48,926 bases of DNA, from positions 38,916 through 87,841 of the forward strand of contig NW_003546371.1 of assembly GCF_000090795.2 (NCBI RefSeq). The letters run 5' to 3'. The notes under the pieces are model-generated. The model did no database searches. It had not been told where the DNA came from and was given only the letters and a program-made list of their open reading frames with translations. Origin of the DNA: Amphimedon queenslandica (Eukaryota > Porifera > Demospongiae > Haplosclerida > Niphatidae). Made by a program: the position numbers and the translations under genes. Shown here in pieces: positions 1-10,201 of this stretch (position 1 is its first letter; every line of letters begins with the position of its first letter).

Positions 1-348
1 TTCTTCTTTTAGCTGATAAACCCACATATTCTTTAAGACAGTGTCATCTGGGAGTGGAAGCAGTATAAAATTGTCCTTGTTTTTGTATTATTGCAGCTAT
101 TATAACACATCTATTCCGCATGAAAGAGATGCAAGGAACGGCCATCAATTCATCTGATGACATCACAAATTGCACTCCCCCGCATTGTTGCTGAAACAGG
201 AACAAGATGGCTGCCAACAAAAAAGATGAATTGTAAAGTGCATTTTCTTGCAAGTGAAAGACTTTTCGATGGAAATAAGTGCATAACTGTTGTTCATTTT
301 TTGTATAGATACTGTGACTTGATTATTGAAAAATCAAAAAAAATAGTC
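1..348. other. No recognisable gene
   Basis: I see short open frames on both strands but none that resembles a protein family or continues into a neighbour. The stretch contains a segment near position 40 resembling the core of the minisatellite found at the other end of the Helitron (about 7.62-7.99 kb), so it may belong to the Helitron's 5' flank, but this is weak. Confidence 0.4.
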
Positions 349-1919
349 TTAGTTACCCTTTAATATTACCATAATTGATAATAGTAATCAAGTTATTGAT
401 AATTACTACATCACTGCAGAGCCTGTATTAGATTCCAGTGTTAGTGTAGAATGCAGTGGTGGCATCCTTAATGAAGGGTTGTGTGATGTTGCTACAGAGC
501 AGGAAATTATTTCTGGCTCTGTGTGTGATCATAATCCAGAGTTATGTGATGTCACATAGTATGTAATACCTTCTGCTGCTGATGACGTAGACCCTTTTGA
601 TCTTCCCAATTCCCCAGAATGTAATGATTGGTCTGTGAGGGATCATAACCCACCAGAGTTGTGTGACAACACACAGTTTGAAGTCGCTACTACTCATGAA
701 GATAACACAACTGTTAGAGATAGACTGTTAATGAAAAAAGGAGAGGTCAAAGCAAATGTACAATGAAAATCATACGAAAGCCATGCCAAAGCAAAAAAAA
801 TATCGGACCCAAAATAAACAGTGAGTATCAAATTATTTGAAGAAGTATCATGCTTCTCATCATAAAGAGAGATTAAAGGCATTTAAAGATAATTATATTG
901 CTAATCATGAAGAGAGATTAGATGCATTTAAAGATAATTTTATTGCTAATCGTGAAGAGAGATTAGAGGCATTTAAAGATAATTATATTGCAAATCGTCG
1001 AAAGAGATTGGAAGGTTTTAAGAATAAATATGTTTCTAATTTAGAAGAAAGGAAACAAATTATGAATGAGTATTACGCCTCTCACAGTCAGCAAATAAAA
1101 GATAATGCCAGAGAGCATTATGCTGCTGTGGCTAACACAAAAAATGCCAAGCTAATACAAAACTATAAAATAAAGTGTAACTTAAATCCACCAACAAGAA
1201 GTGTATCAGCTAAGAAGAGATCTAAAGTCACAGCAAGAATATTGCAAAAAAGACAAACGAATAGGGAATATTATAGGAAAAACAGAAAAGCTAGATACAA
1301 TTCAGCCAAACAAAAAATTGATCTCAAAAACAGATACATAGCAATAATTAGACAAAAACTTGCTAAGGATATAGGAGTACAAAAGCAACTGAAAGTTGCT
1401 TTTGATATTGACAAGTCCTTGCCAGTTGCTGTCATGCAGTCGGGTATTAATTTAATTGCAGCAAGGAGACTTGTTACTGTAATATTAAATATACGTCGAC
1501 ATTTTGCTAGAATGCTACTTGGGGTATTCAAAAAAGTTCATAATAATACATACATTGGCAATGGGGAATTTGATGATTCGTATCACGCGGCCAGTTGTGA
1601 GCCACACTTTTACCAAGCATGCTATAAACATGCCCCATCAACTTTAAATGATGATTCTGTAATTTTAGACGATGATGATTTAGCAAAACTTATCGATGGT
1701 TGTTTCGATGACGATAATGATATAATTTCAAGCAAAGATGCAGGAAAAGACGTACAAAATGATAATGTTGTTACTTGTGACACAAAAAACAAAAAAGATG
1801 TAGACAGTGGTATAAGGGTAAAAAAAAGAACAGTAAAAATAGCATGTACTGATATTTGTAAACCACTGACAGATTTTCAAATTGAAACCATTAAAAAATT
1901 TAAAAGAAGCATTCATTAA
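349..1919 (+). pseudogene. Helitron N-terminal region, basic and repetitive (broken)
   Basis: From about 349 an open frame runs to a stop at 558-560 and continues in frame to about 768. It has two related peptide blocks ending in PELCD-like motifs (near residues encoded at 520-555 and 640-675). From 837 to 1919 there is a 360-codon open frame rich in Lys, Arg and Asn. Its first 80 codons are five tandem 15-residue repeats of the type ERLxAFKDNYIANxE. The rest is basic, with an acidic patch (DDDDLAK, DDDNDI) near codons 275-295. The basic repeats resemble the N-terminal part of cnidarian and sponge Helitron proteins, where they precede the Rep domain; a DNA-binding role is only an inference. 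No ATG precedes the repeat block in this frame close to 837, so the 837 ORF is probably an internal fragment of a longer, interrupted protein. Confidence 0.65.
867..1091 (+). repeat. 45-bp in-frame tandem repeat (five units)
   Basis: Units begin at 867, 912, 957, 1002 and 1047, exactly 45 bp apart. The first three are nearly identical and the last two are diverged. Each encodes one 15-residue repeat, so the array expanded without breaking the reading frame. Confidence 0.9.
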
Positions 1920-2010
1920 ACCTGCTAAGGAATTTCGAAAAATTTTGAGAAACGTAAATATAGGTTGCCCAAATGAGCATGATCCACAAATGAATGGTCA
2001 TCCATTGACT

Positions 2011-2130
2011 GGATGACAGTACTTGTAAAAGCAAGCTAAGAATACTGAGAGCTGCTTCTCCTCACTATTTAAAGGATGACAGTACTTGTAAAAGCAAGTT
2101 TAGAATACTGAGACCTGCTTCTCACTATCC
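2011..2130 (+). repeat. 63-bp tandem duplication inside Helitron coding
   Basis: A block starting with ggatgacagtacttgtaaaa at 2011 recurs at 2074. The second copy differs by a few bases and a short deletion near 2120. The duplication lies between the N-terminal region and the Rep half and disrupts the frame. Confidence 0.85.
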
Positions 2131-4500
2131 AATACTACACACTTTTCCGCGTAATTTTTTTCTAGCCAGAAATTACGATGAAGCTGTCAATCTAATAGAT
2201 GAAGCATTAAGCGAAGGATATGTCGATGCTTTGATTAAAATTGCAACCTAGTCTAATCCAAATAACGAAACGAGTGTTGTCGCCCAAATTTTCTCATCTA
2301 GATATGACAAGAGTGATAGCGACATAAATTTAAGGGATCCAGACTTAGAAGTGCAGCTACTTAGAAAAATGTTAACATGATAGCTGTGTTCCAAAAGGAA
2401 ATGAGCGAGCAAAATGATCATGTTTGTCGTAGCTGTAGAAGATTATTGAGATGTAGCAATCTGGCCAAAGGTTTTGATAAGGACAACGAGAGGGAGGTTT
2501 GGAGACAATTGGAAGCCTTCCTTACCGATAATGATCAAAATTTTAGCAGCAAACAGCTTTTAATGTGTAAAATTACAAGCCTACAATAAAAAACAATAGA
2601 ACTCCTAGCAGATGTGTATTAAATGGTTTGCAAAGTGAGCCTTTGCCTCACGAGCTTAAAGGCCAGATGCCTTTAGTACACAGTTAATTCAACTAGTAAA
2701 ATGGCTCCAAACTGTTGTTAGATTGTGTACTTACACTGCTAAAGTCACAATAAACAACTCTTTAAAATCATGCAAAGGGACTGTGTTTTATCTCCCATTG
2801 CTAGTTGAAACAACAATGAAAACTTTAAGTAAAGCAGAAGACTTTAGACCAAAAAATCTGCCAAATCCCGAATTGCTTGTCATTTTAAACAATGAATCTA
2901 CAAAAAATAAAAAAGTCTAGCGCACTATATTTGATGTAAAAAAGTAGAAGCTGCATTTCACAAACTGAAAGGCATCAACTGGCTGTATGAAAACCTTGAC
3001 GACAAATCTTTAGATTATGTAGCAAAAAAAGTTGTACAAACAGCCAACAGTGCTACCAGTACTATGGTGGAGGAAGCAACCGATGAGGACATTCTAGGCC
3101 TCCAGTCTTACACAATTCAGAACATGAATTCGAATTTAAACAAGGGGAGCGACATCCAGCAAAGTAAGATGACTCATGTCAGGGAAAACCCACTGGACAA
3201 CAGACAAATGCACTTGAATGTCATGTGCTTTCCAACTCTTATTCCCACTGCGAGGTTTGGAGAGTATCATCCCAGGCCAGTGAATCTAAATTTAGCCAAA
3301 TACATAAAGTCTTAAATTTTCAGCGAAGACTCTCGGTATGGATTGTGCCACTCTTACCTCTTCTATTATCTCAGAATCAAACAGATCAAGGAGTTGAACT
3401 GTGGCATATTCTAACTGCTCAATACTGTGAAAGGTCCCTCCATGACTGCTGCACAGTTCGTAGACCAAGTCAAAATGAATGAAGAGTTACTGGAAAAGAG
3501 GCTCTCTACCATGATAAACACTGTTCGTGGCTCAAACCAATACTGGTACCTGAGAAGAAGTGAAGTGAAACGCATGACAGCAGAGTTTGGGTCTCCAACT
3601 TTCCTTCTCACTTTTAGCTGTGCAGAATTTACTAAGGCATAAGAGAATATTTGCATAAAGTAAACACTGTCCCACCATCATACAACACTGGCAAACTCTG
3701 CACTGAAGATCCAGTATCTGTTTCAAGACAGTTTTCTCTAAAGTTTAACGAAATGTTTAATAAAGTATTAATCAAGGGACAGATTTTGGGCCAGGTTAGA
3801 GAGTTCTATTATGAGAAAGAATACCAGGCCAGAGTAGCTCCTCACTATCAGTGTTTAATGTGGATAGCCAACGCTCCAGTTGCCGGCAAAAGTAGAGCTG
3901 AAGATGTCGTCAGATTCATAGATGAAAGAGTAACCTGTAACATACCAAGTGAAGATACCTGCCTAGAATTACACGAAATTGTTACAAGGTACCAGTTACA
4001 CAAGTGCAGCAATTACTGTAAGAAAACAAGGAAGTGTAGTAAAAACTTATTTGTTACAAAGTGCAAATTTGGATTTCCTCGCCCAGTTTCTGAAAAGACA
4101 GTACTGAAAAATGTCCAACAAAGCATGAAAGCAGAGAAAAAGATATATCACCTTAAACGGAGCGAGGAAAAAGTGAGAGTCAACGATTATGATCCTCTGC
4201 TTCTGTTGCTATGGAAGGCAATTCTCGATGTACCGTTTACCAGTGAGTGTTCTCTAGCTCTGGCCGATTATGTGAGTAACTACGTGACAGAGGCAGAAAG
4301 GGGTCACATGCAGGATCTGTGTCAAGATATCTTAGATGATAGAGGCATCTACAGTAAATTATTCAGAATCGGATAAGATGTCTCATCAGCCGACCAATTG
4401 CACTATACGAAACATGTGATAAATTACCATTTTGCAGAAAATCAAGAGAAGTAGCGCATGGATTGATGTAGAAATGCCACATAAAAGAAAACAAAATTAA
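2131..4500 (+). pseudogene. Helitron Rep (rolling-circle) half, broken
   Basis: Fragments in several frames follow the order of a Helitron protein. At about 2600-3300 comes the region before the Helitron-like N domain, including the piece VMCFPTLIPTARFGEYHPRP (about 3220-3280). At 3427-3642 comes the N domain itself, with GSNQYWYLRRSEVKRMTAEF. At 3651-4376 a 241-codon open stretch holds the Rep core. The metal-binding His motif reads APHYQCLMWI, so the second His of the usual HYH is Gln. The paired-tyrosine motif YVSNY is intact, near 4267-4281. Rep nicks and joins single-stranded DNA in rolling-circle transposition; the lost His and at least five frame breaks make this copy non-functional. 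Coding continues with stops up to the MITE at 4532 and resumes after it. Confidence 0.85.
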
Positions 4501-4531
4501 CAAAGGAACTCAGTGAAGTTAAAGAAATAGC

Positions 4532-4818
4532 CATAGGCGGCTATAGGCCAGGGCAAGCCAAGGCTTTGTCCTGGTAGTTTTTAACCAAAACCACACCCAA
4601 AAGGTGTGTCGTTATTATTACAAGTGAGATCATCATTAAAATTCATTTTTTAATAACCACAACTGTTTATACTTATGATCAGCTCCACTTTACAGTTACT
4701 TTAGTGTGGTAACTGGCTGTCATAATGACTTTTTAGTCATTTTATTAGTTGACCACACCCCAATTCTTATGAATAATTAATGAGCCCTGGTTAATTCAAG
4801 ATTCTGTAGCCACCTATG
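4532..4818. mobile_element. 287-bp hAT-type MITE with 8-bp TSD
   Basis: The element starts CATAGGCGGCT and ends AGCCACCTATG, which are inverted repeats with one mismatch. The 8 bp immediately outside, GAAATAGC, are identical at 4524-4531 and 4819-4826. An 8-bp target duplication is the hallmark of hAT elements. Both ends match the ends of the 2.9-kb hAT at 34747-37631: the left end resembles that element's right end, and the right end resembles its left end. It is therefore a non-autonomous deletion derivative of the same family. It has no coding capacity and sits inside the Helitron, so it inserted later. Confidence 0.93.
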
Positions 4819-4849
4819 GAAATAGCAGCAAACGATCCATTAACTGAAG

Positions 4850-6840
4850 GCTTTTAATGGGGAGGGCCTTGTCACTCACTTTTATTTGAACAGACCCCAA
4901 GAATATGAAGAGTATTGCCTTTATGACTCGGTAGCCAAACTCACAGTGGAAAAGATAAAATGGCGAACGATGCTATAGAAAATTACAGATGGAGCGCCTT
5001 CCTAATTTTATTGATTTTGATGTCAATAATAAAAATCAGAGGGACAGTTTCTATTATGACATCATTCTCCTTTTCGTGCCATTTAGAAATGAGAATGAAT
5101 TAGTGAACAATGGCAAAACTGTCCAAGAAGCATTCAATCGCCACATTGTCGACCGTGAAATGTGTGTCGGAACAAACGAGAAATTCAGAGAGTTGCTCAA
5201 ATGTAGAGAGAAATTAAAAGACATACAAGATGCCAGAGCAGCCAACACAGAAGAGGAAAATGATGTGGAAGATGACGATTCACAATTGATGGAACAGATT
5301 AAGGATGCAATGAATCACATGAGAGATATGGACACTGGATCTAGTCTCACTCTACAAGACAGAGTCAATGATAAATGAAGATGAAAAATGCATCTTTGAT
5401 CATGTAAAATCTCATCTTTTGAGGCAAATTGAATACGAAAATAAATCGAAACAAGACAAAGAGCAATCAGAAAGTGTAAAACCATTGCACATGTTTATCA
5501 GTGGTGTGGGTGGCACCGGTAAATCTTTTATTGAGGCAATTAAAGCAATAGTGAAAAGCCTCTAGTCAACACTGACCAAACAAACATGTGCAATCTGTGA
5601 TCCAACAGGTTTAGCAGCTTACAATGTGGGAGGTGTGACAGCACACAGACTGTTTCAGCTGCCAATAGAACACGATGGACAGTGCGCCTCATACTGGTCA
5701 ATACCAAAGGCTAGTCACAAAGTAATGAAAACCGAGCTTCAGGATCTGAAAATGGTAATCATTGACAAAGTGTCCATGGTTTCTAACCTTAATCTCACTT
5801 ACATACACTTAAGAATTAATGACTTATTTCAATCAGACGAATGGTTTGGTGGTAAAAATGTCCCCTTTTTGGTGACATCCTTCAATTGCCAAGAGTTCGT
5901 GGCGAACCAGTGTTTGACAAAGTAACAGCATCAACACTGAAATACAGACTTGGTAGTATGGGTGCAGTAAATATATGGCGTGATACGATCACCTGTGACA
6001 AATCCAGACGATCAGACTCTCACTACACTTTCCGAAAGGGTATTTTCAAAACCTGTTGAGAAAAATTTAAAATATTAAAACAGGATGGTAACGCCCTAGT
6101 TTGCCTGTTTTCAAAAGTAGATATGTGCAGAGAATTTAAGGAAACAATGCTGGCTAATCTACTAAGTTCAACCGTGAAAGTAAGAGCCACAAATTGAATT
6201 TATGGTACTGGCAACATACATGTATGTAGAAAAAAAGATGATAATTTAGAGAAAAGGTTAAGACAAACTTAAAAGAATTAAATAAAGATATTAACAATAC
6301 TGGTGGTTTAGAAGCCAAATTAAAATTGGCTGTGGGGGCTAGAGTAATGTTGCATTGTAATGTAAATGTTAAAAAGGGATTAGTAAATGAAGCACTTGGT
6401 ACAGTGCAGGCCATTTCAGAAACATGCATAACAGTTAATTTTGATAGAATAACTGATCCTAGTGAGATTGAGAAAAGTTTAAGGTAATGAAAAATGTCTT
6501 TGTGTATAGTAGCCAGTTTCCCTCAACATTAGCTTTTGCTGTTACTATACACAAATGCCAGGGACTGTCACTAGATAAAGCAATCATTGATCTGTCTCAA
6601 AACTTTTAGTGCAGGAATGGCTTACATTGCTCTATCACAAGTAAGAACACTGTCTCGTGTCCATTTGACATGTTTCAACCCCAAATCATTGATGGTTTCC
6701 TCTTGTAGCATAAAAGAAATAAACAGTTTGAGAGTGTTGTACAGGCCAGACCTCCCACAATATGCCATTCCTACAGATTGTTGCAGTGGAAAGCGTACAC
6801 TTACTGGAACTATTGATGAGCCACAAGCAAAAAATCAAAA
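4850..6840 (+). pseudogene. Helitron Pif1-like helicase half, broken
   Basis: Coding resumes after the MITE. An intact 129-codon stretch (4989-5378) holds the linker with IILLFVPFRNENEL. The SF1 helicase then follows: Walker A GVGGTGKS (about 5505-5528), then TAHRLFQLPIEH (about 5640), then Walker B IIDKVSMVS (about 5760-5785), where the catalytic Glu of DEVS is Lys. At about 6352 the text AVGARVML-like reading is still visible, and near 6540-6565 comes the late motif AVTIHKCQGLS. The C-terminal helicase segment GMAYIALSQVRTLSRVHL (6617-6670) is in the open frame 6587-6862. Several frameshifts and the Walker B change mean no active helicase. The family would unwind DNA at the replication fork of the transposon. 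Confidence 0.85.
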
Positions 6841-6843
6841 AAT

Positions 6844-7619
6844 ATGCCACCACAAAAGGTAGCTCGTGACAAGAGAAGTAGGCCATCAGACAGTAAGATT
6901 AATGATAAAGTTAATTGCCCCAAAAAACCACCTACTGTTATTACTACTAATAATAATAATGACGATAGTGATGACTGTGTGATGACAGAAATGAGCACAA
7001 GAGCTAGGAATTTAAAACACCATCTCCATAATGCTGTTACTCAAAAAGCAAGGTGTAATGCCCTAAACTTGGGATTTGTTAAATCATATAGACCAAAGTT
7101 GGGTAGCCCAACCACAGAATTAACTGTACCCAAAGGATGTACTGATGTACCTGGTGATGGTAATTGTTTATTTAATGCTCTATCTCATACCATTACAGGT
7201 TCTTACACTCAGCAAAATTTCATCACATCGGCCATTATCAGAAACATGCGTACAATGGAATATCAGCTACATAGTTGGCTCACATCCTATAATTCAGTGA
7301 AAGATTTTATTGCTGGAGAAGGTATGAATAGGAATTACACGTTGGCGGGATATATCGAAATGTTAACAATGGCTGAATTACTGAATGTTTGCATATTCTC
7401 CTATAATGAGTCGGTGAATGAATGGATACGTATTCACTACTGAGATGTAATGCTGATCCTAACGCACCAATATACTTAACCCATATTAACTTGAACCATT
7501 ATTGTGTAGTTACATCAATAGTAGACAAAAAATTTGTAATGCTAATAACAGTGGTGATAAAAATGCATGTGATGGTGACAAAAAAAGAAAATAAAAAGAG
7601 CAAAAAGAATGATAATTAA
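6844..7619 (+). pseudogene. OTU cysteine-protease domain of the Helitron (frameshifted)
   Basis: The open frame 6844-7443 encodes 199 codons: a basic, low-complexity lead of about 90 residues, then an OTU domain starting at VPGDGNCLFNALS. The Asp and Cys of that GDGNC motif are the usual catalytic pair. The domain's C-terminal strand with the catalytic His, INLNHYCVV (about 7480-7507), lies in a different frame (7422-7619). One frameshift near 7440 therefore separates Cys from His. OTU domains are deubiquitinase-type proteases found attached to many animal Helitrons; their role in transposition is unknown. This is the best preserved part of the element. Confidence 0.85.
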
Positions 7620-7621
7620 GG

Positions 7622-7990
7622 AGACAGCATAATATTCATGGCTGTAGCTTATAACAAATAATATTATGAGATAGTGTCATAATGGCTATAGCTTAAATTG
7701 AATTATTAATGAAACAGTGTCAAATTGGCCATAGCTTAAAATATTTAATGATCAGTGTCATATTGCCATAGCTTTTAATGAATATCAATTTAATGAGGCA
7801 GTGTCATATTGGCCATAATTAATCCTAATGAGACAGTGTCATATTGGACATAATTAATCATAATGAGAGTGTCATAATGGCCATAGCAAGTAATGATATT
7901 ACTGACTAATGAAATAGACAGTCATATTGCCCGTAACAATTATTAATGATTAGAGACTGTCATATTGACCATTATAATCTATGACATAAA
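7622..7990. repeat. Degenerate minisatellite, about nine units
   Basis: A core close to gacagtgtcatattggccat followed by an AT-rich spacer recurs about nine times at spacings of roughly 32-50 bp, beginning near 7622 and fading by 7990. It lies immediately after the OTU fragment and before the hairpin, so it is probably the subterminal region of the Helitron. Confidence 0.85.
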
Positions 7991-8061
7991 ATGTGATCGT
8001 TGAGACTGTATAAGATATTTCAAGACACTGTTTATTGACACAGCTGTATGGCCATCTTTTT

Positions 8062-8126
8062 CCCCTTCAACACCAGCTTGATCTCATTGTGGTGAAGGGG
8101 TGGCAACAGTTAGGACTCATTGTCCT
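8062..8126 (+). other. Hairpins, candidate Helitron 3' terminus
   Basis: CCCCTTCA at 8062-8069 pairs with TGAAGGGG at 8093-8100, and three more pairs form after one mismatch. A second small stem, AGGAC/GTCCT, lies at 8112-8126 and is followed by CTAA at 8133. Helitron 3' ends carry a hairpin shortly before CTRR, but the spacing here is not canonical, so this is a candidate only. Confidence 0.35.
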
Positions 8127-8136
8127 TACTGGCTAA

Positions 8137-8645
8137 CAAAGCCGTGGGCAAAATGTTTACTTCACAAATGACTAACTACATTTGAATTGCTTTACGTTTT
8201 ATACTGCTTTAGTTGCAGCACTGTTTACTATCAAACTGGAAGTGACTAGTGCTTTATGGACAATATCAACAGTACAAGGAAAGTTGATGTTAAGGTAGAT
8301 CTTATGGTTTTTATTACTGATCTAATATCACTGACAGCTATATGTGCTGTATTGTAAATTAAGTGATTATATTTTTTTCCTATAGTATGACAATGTATAT
8401 CAACTGGAGAAACATTGCACAAGCACATGGATCAAGCAGAGGACTAAATATCATTATTTGCCTAATATTCCTTTCAATCCTCAATAATAATTATTCTCTT
8501 GATTCATTTATGGGTGCAGTTACTAGCAGCGCAAGCGCATTTAGGTTTAGCACTTTTTTACCTCTAGACAAAAATGTGTTCCGTAGTCGAAAAAATGTAA
8601 ATGAAAATGATATAAAGGGGAGAAAAGTTGTCTTGTAAACTCTAA
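8137..8645. other. No recognised gene; one unassigned ORF
   Basis: A plus-strand open frame at 8363-8638 (91 codons) has a hydrophobic stretch (IIICLIFLSIL) but resembles no family I know. It is preceded by a pyrimidine tract ending in tatag that could be a splice acceptor. I would not call it a gene on this evidence. Confidence 0.4.
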
Positions 8646-8725
8646 GGATCACTTGTATTCCTGACCATTCAGATGCTAGTTGCATAAACAACTAGTATTG
8701 GATTAGTCAGTTATACAAGTGATCC
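8646..8725. repeat. 80-bp interrupted palindrome
   Basis: GGATCACTTGTAT (8646-8658) is the exact reverse complement of 8713-8725. CTGAC (8661-8665) pairs with GTCAG (8706-8710), and CTAGTTG (8676-8682) pairs with CAACTAG (8689-8695). All three arms share the same centre (coordinates sum to 17371). The sequences between the arms have drifted. This looks like a once perfect hairpin, either a tiny foldback element or a cruciform-forming site. Confidence 0.85.
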
Positions 8726-9420
8726 GATTTTATAGCATAAAAAGAGACACCAAAATACTAAAATTTCACAGTTCAAACCAAGCCGAAGTTCTAGTGATGT
8801 CAGACCAAGACGAGGAAGCAGTGCTAGCTAATGCTGTCTACATGCAGTTCAGAAGATTTGAAGGAGATTGCCGAGAATGAGGAGCAACAGCAAGGCAAGA
8901 GGCTCCTGGGCCCACTTTTGCTTGGATAGTCCTCACACTGGTACAATCATTGCAGGACCAGAGCAGTAGTCTGTGACAAAGTTTATTGCTGCACAAGCAA
9001 AATGCAGCAAGGAAAAGAGGAGAAAGAACAAGAAGAAGATGAACAACAACAAAAAGGAGGACAACAACAGCAACAAGATGCCAAGTGGCAAAGGGAAGAT
9101 GATGCCAGTGGGCCTCCTAGTGGAGATGGTCATGGAAGTAGAGGACAAGGAAGAGGAGGACAAAGAAGTGGAGGACTAGCAGGTAGAGTACAATGAAGCA
9201 GCGGAGGACAAGGAAGCGGTGTAGGACAAGGAAGTGGTGGAGGAAAAGTAAGCGGTGGAGAACAATAAAGTGATGGAGAGCAAGAAAGTGGAGGACAAGG
9301 AAGCCGTTGACAGTAAGGAACTGGAGAACAGGGAAGCGGTGGAGAGCAAGGAACTGGAGGAAGAGGAGGAAGAGGAAGATAAGGGCGTGGAAGATGACAT
9401 GAGAACTGGGGTCATGGGCA
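8726..9420. repeat. Purine-rich minisatellite with short unassigned ORFs
   Basis: From about 8990 to 9400 the plus strand is almost all A and G, built on variants of a motif like gaggacaaggaagtggtg. Depending on the frame it reads as Glu/Lys/Asp, Gly/Gln/Arg or, on the minus strand, Ser/Leu repeats. Open frames at 9002-9196 and 9255-9509 are products of this composition. A 28-codon frame at 8797-8880 precedes it. I see no domain in any of them. Confidence 0.7.
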
Positions 9421-9763
9421 TAGCAGATTTTGCTGCAGCAGCAAGCGGCCTCACCAACCATACTACTAATACTGTGAACTTAAAATTAAGACTGAACTAC
9501 TCTACTTAATAGATTATCATTGTAAACAAAGGCAACATTATAAGTATTACTATTATTATCATTATTATATTGAAATTCGAATTTTAGAAAATACATGAAG
9601 TCCAAATTACTTTTGCAGTACAGCCAATATGATACACTGAAAAAAGACAATTAAGTTCATACAAAATTTATAAAATTCTGGGGATTTAGCAATCTGCGAC
9701 TACCATCCACAAGAGCAATGTTAAAAAATTATGAAAAAATTAATACAAACAAGTTATTACAAC
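9421..9763. other. No gene seen
   Basis: AT-rich sequence with short ATT runs near 9545-9565 and an A-rich run before 9778. No open frame here resembles a known protein. Confidence 0.5.
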
Positions 9764-10113
9764 AATTAAAAAAAAAAGATTGAGTAGCATTCACTCTGTA
9801 TCAATTCAAACGTCTGAAAGACTAACTATACCCATACAAACAAAAATACGAAATCAAAATCCTACTCCCGTGACACAAAATCTACTGTACATTATATGGT
9901 GTTATTTATTTCCTTATAAATTTATTACTTTAAAAATACAATGTAGAATAGAATTGCGTCACAGGAATAGGACTTTAATTTCGTACTTTCGTTCGTATGG
10001 GTATAGTTAGTCGTTCACAATAATGTCGTTTGAAATCCTACTGGTTCTTGTTTCCATTACTTTTTTGATGAATTCATACAGAGTGAATCCTACTCAATCT
10101 TTCTTCTTTAATT
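9764..10113. mobile_element. Foldback MITE, about 350 bp
   Basis: The left end (from 9764, reading AATT, a 10-nt A-rich tract, GATTGAGTAG) matches the reverse complement of the right end up to 10113. Homology resumes inside: GACTAACTATACCCATAC at about 9821-9838 is repeated in inverted orientation near 9990-10010, and pairing continues to a small centre around 9905-9940. The left arm lacks about 45 bp present in the right arm. Nearly the whole element is inverted repeat, as in foldback elements. No clear target duplication is visible. Confidence 0.85.
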
Positions 10114-10201
10114 TTATGATAGAGTTCTAATTTTATTTGTTATTATGATTAAATAAAGTTAAACTTGGTTTGAGTCACTCAGTACCCTAGCTACTACAAC
10201 G

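Larger units (their letters stand above)
349..8136 (+). mobile_element. Decayed Helitron with OTU domain
   Basis: Reading left to right, the plus strand encodes the expected order of an animal OTU-containing Helitron: a basic repeat-rich N-terminal region, a Helitron-like N domain, a rolling-circle Rep domain with a Y-x3-Y motif, an SF1 Pif1-like helicase with Walker A, then an OTU cysteine-protease domain. The coding capacity is broken by many stops and frameshifts, so the element cannot move by itself. A 287-bp MITE sits between the Rep and helicase halves. Downstream of the OTU there is a degenerate minisatellite and then a hairpin. I placed the right end just after the hairpin, at a CTAA (8133-8136) that would fit the CTRR rule of Helitron 3' ends, but the left end is not defined and the right end is tentative. 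The superfamily call is secure; the boundaries are not. Confidence 0.85.

Noticed and set aside
7622-7990. CRISPR-like array
   Set aside because: Units and spacers vary in length, repeats are degenerate, and the context is a eukaryotic Helitron.
8363-8638. 91-codon ORF as a host gene
   Set aside because: No recognisable domain, no neighbouring exons and AT-rich composition that easily gives such frames.
9117-9461. Minus-strand ORFs rich in Leu or Ser as genes
   Set aside because: They are antisense readings of a purine-rich minisatellite and have no domain or start context.
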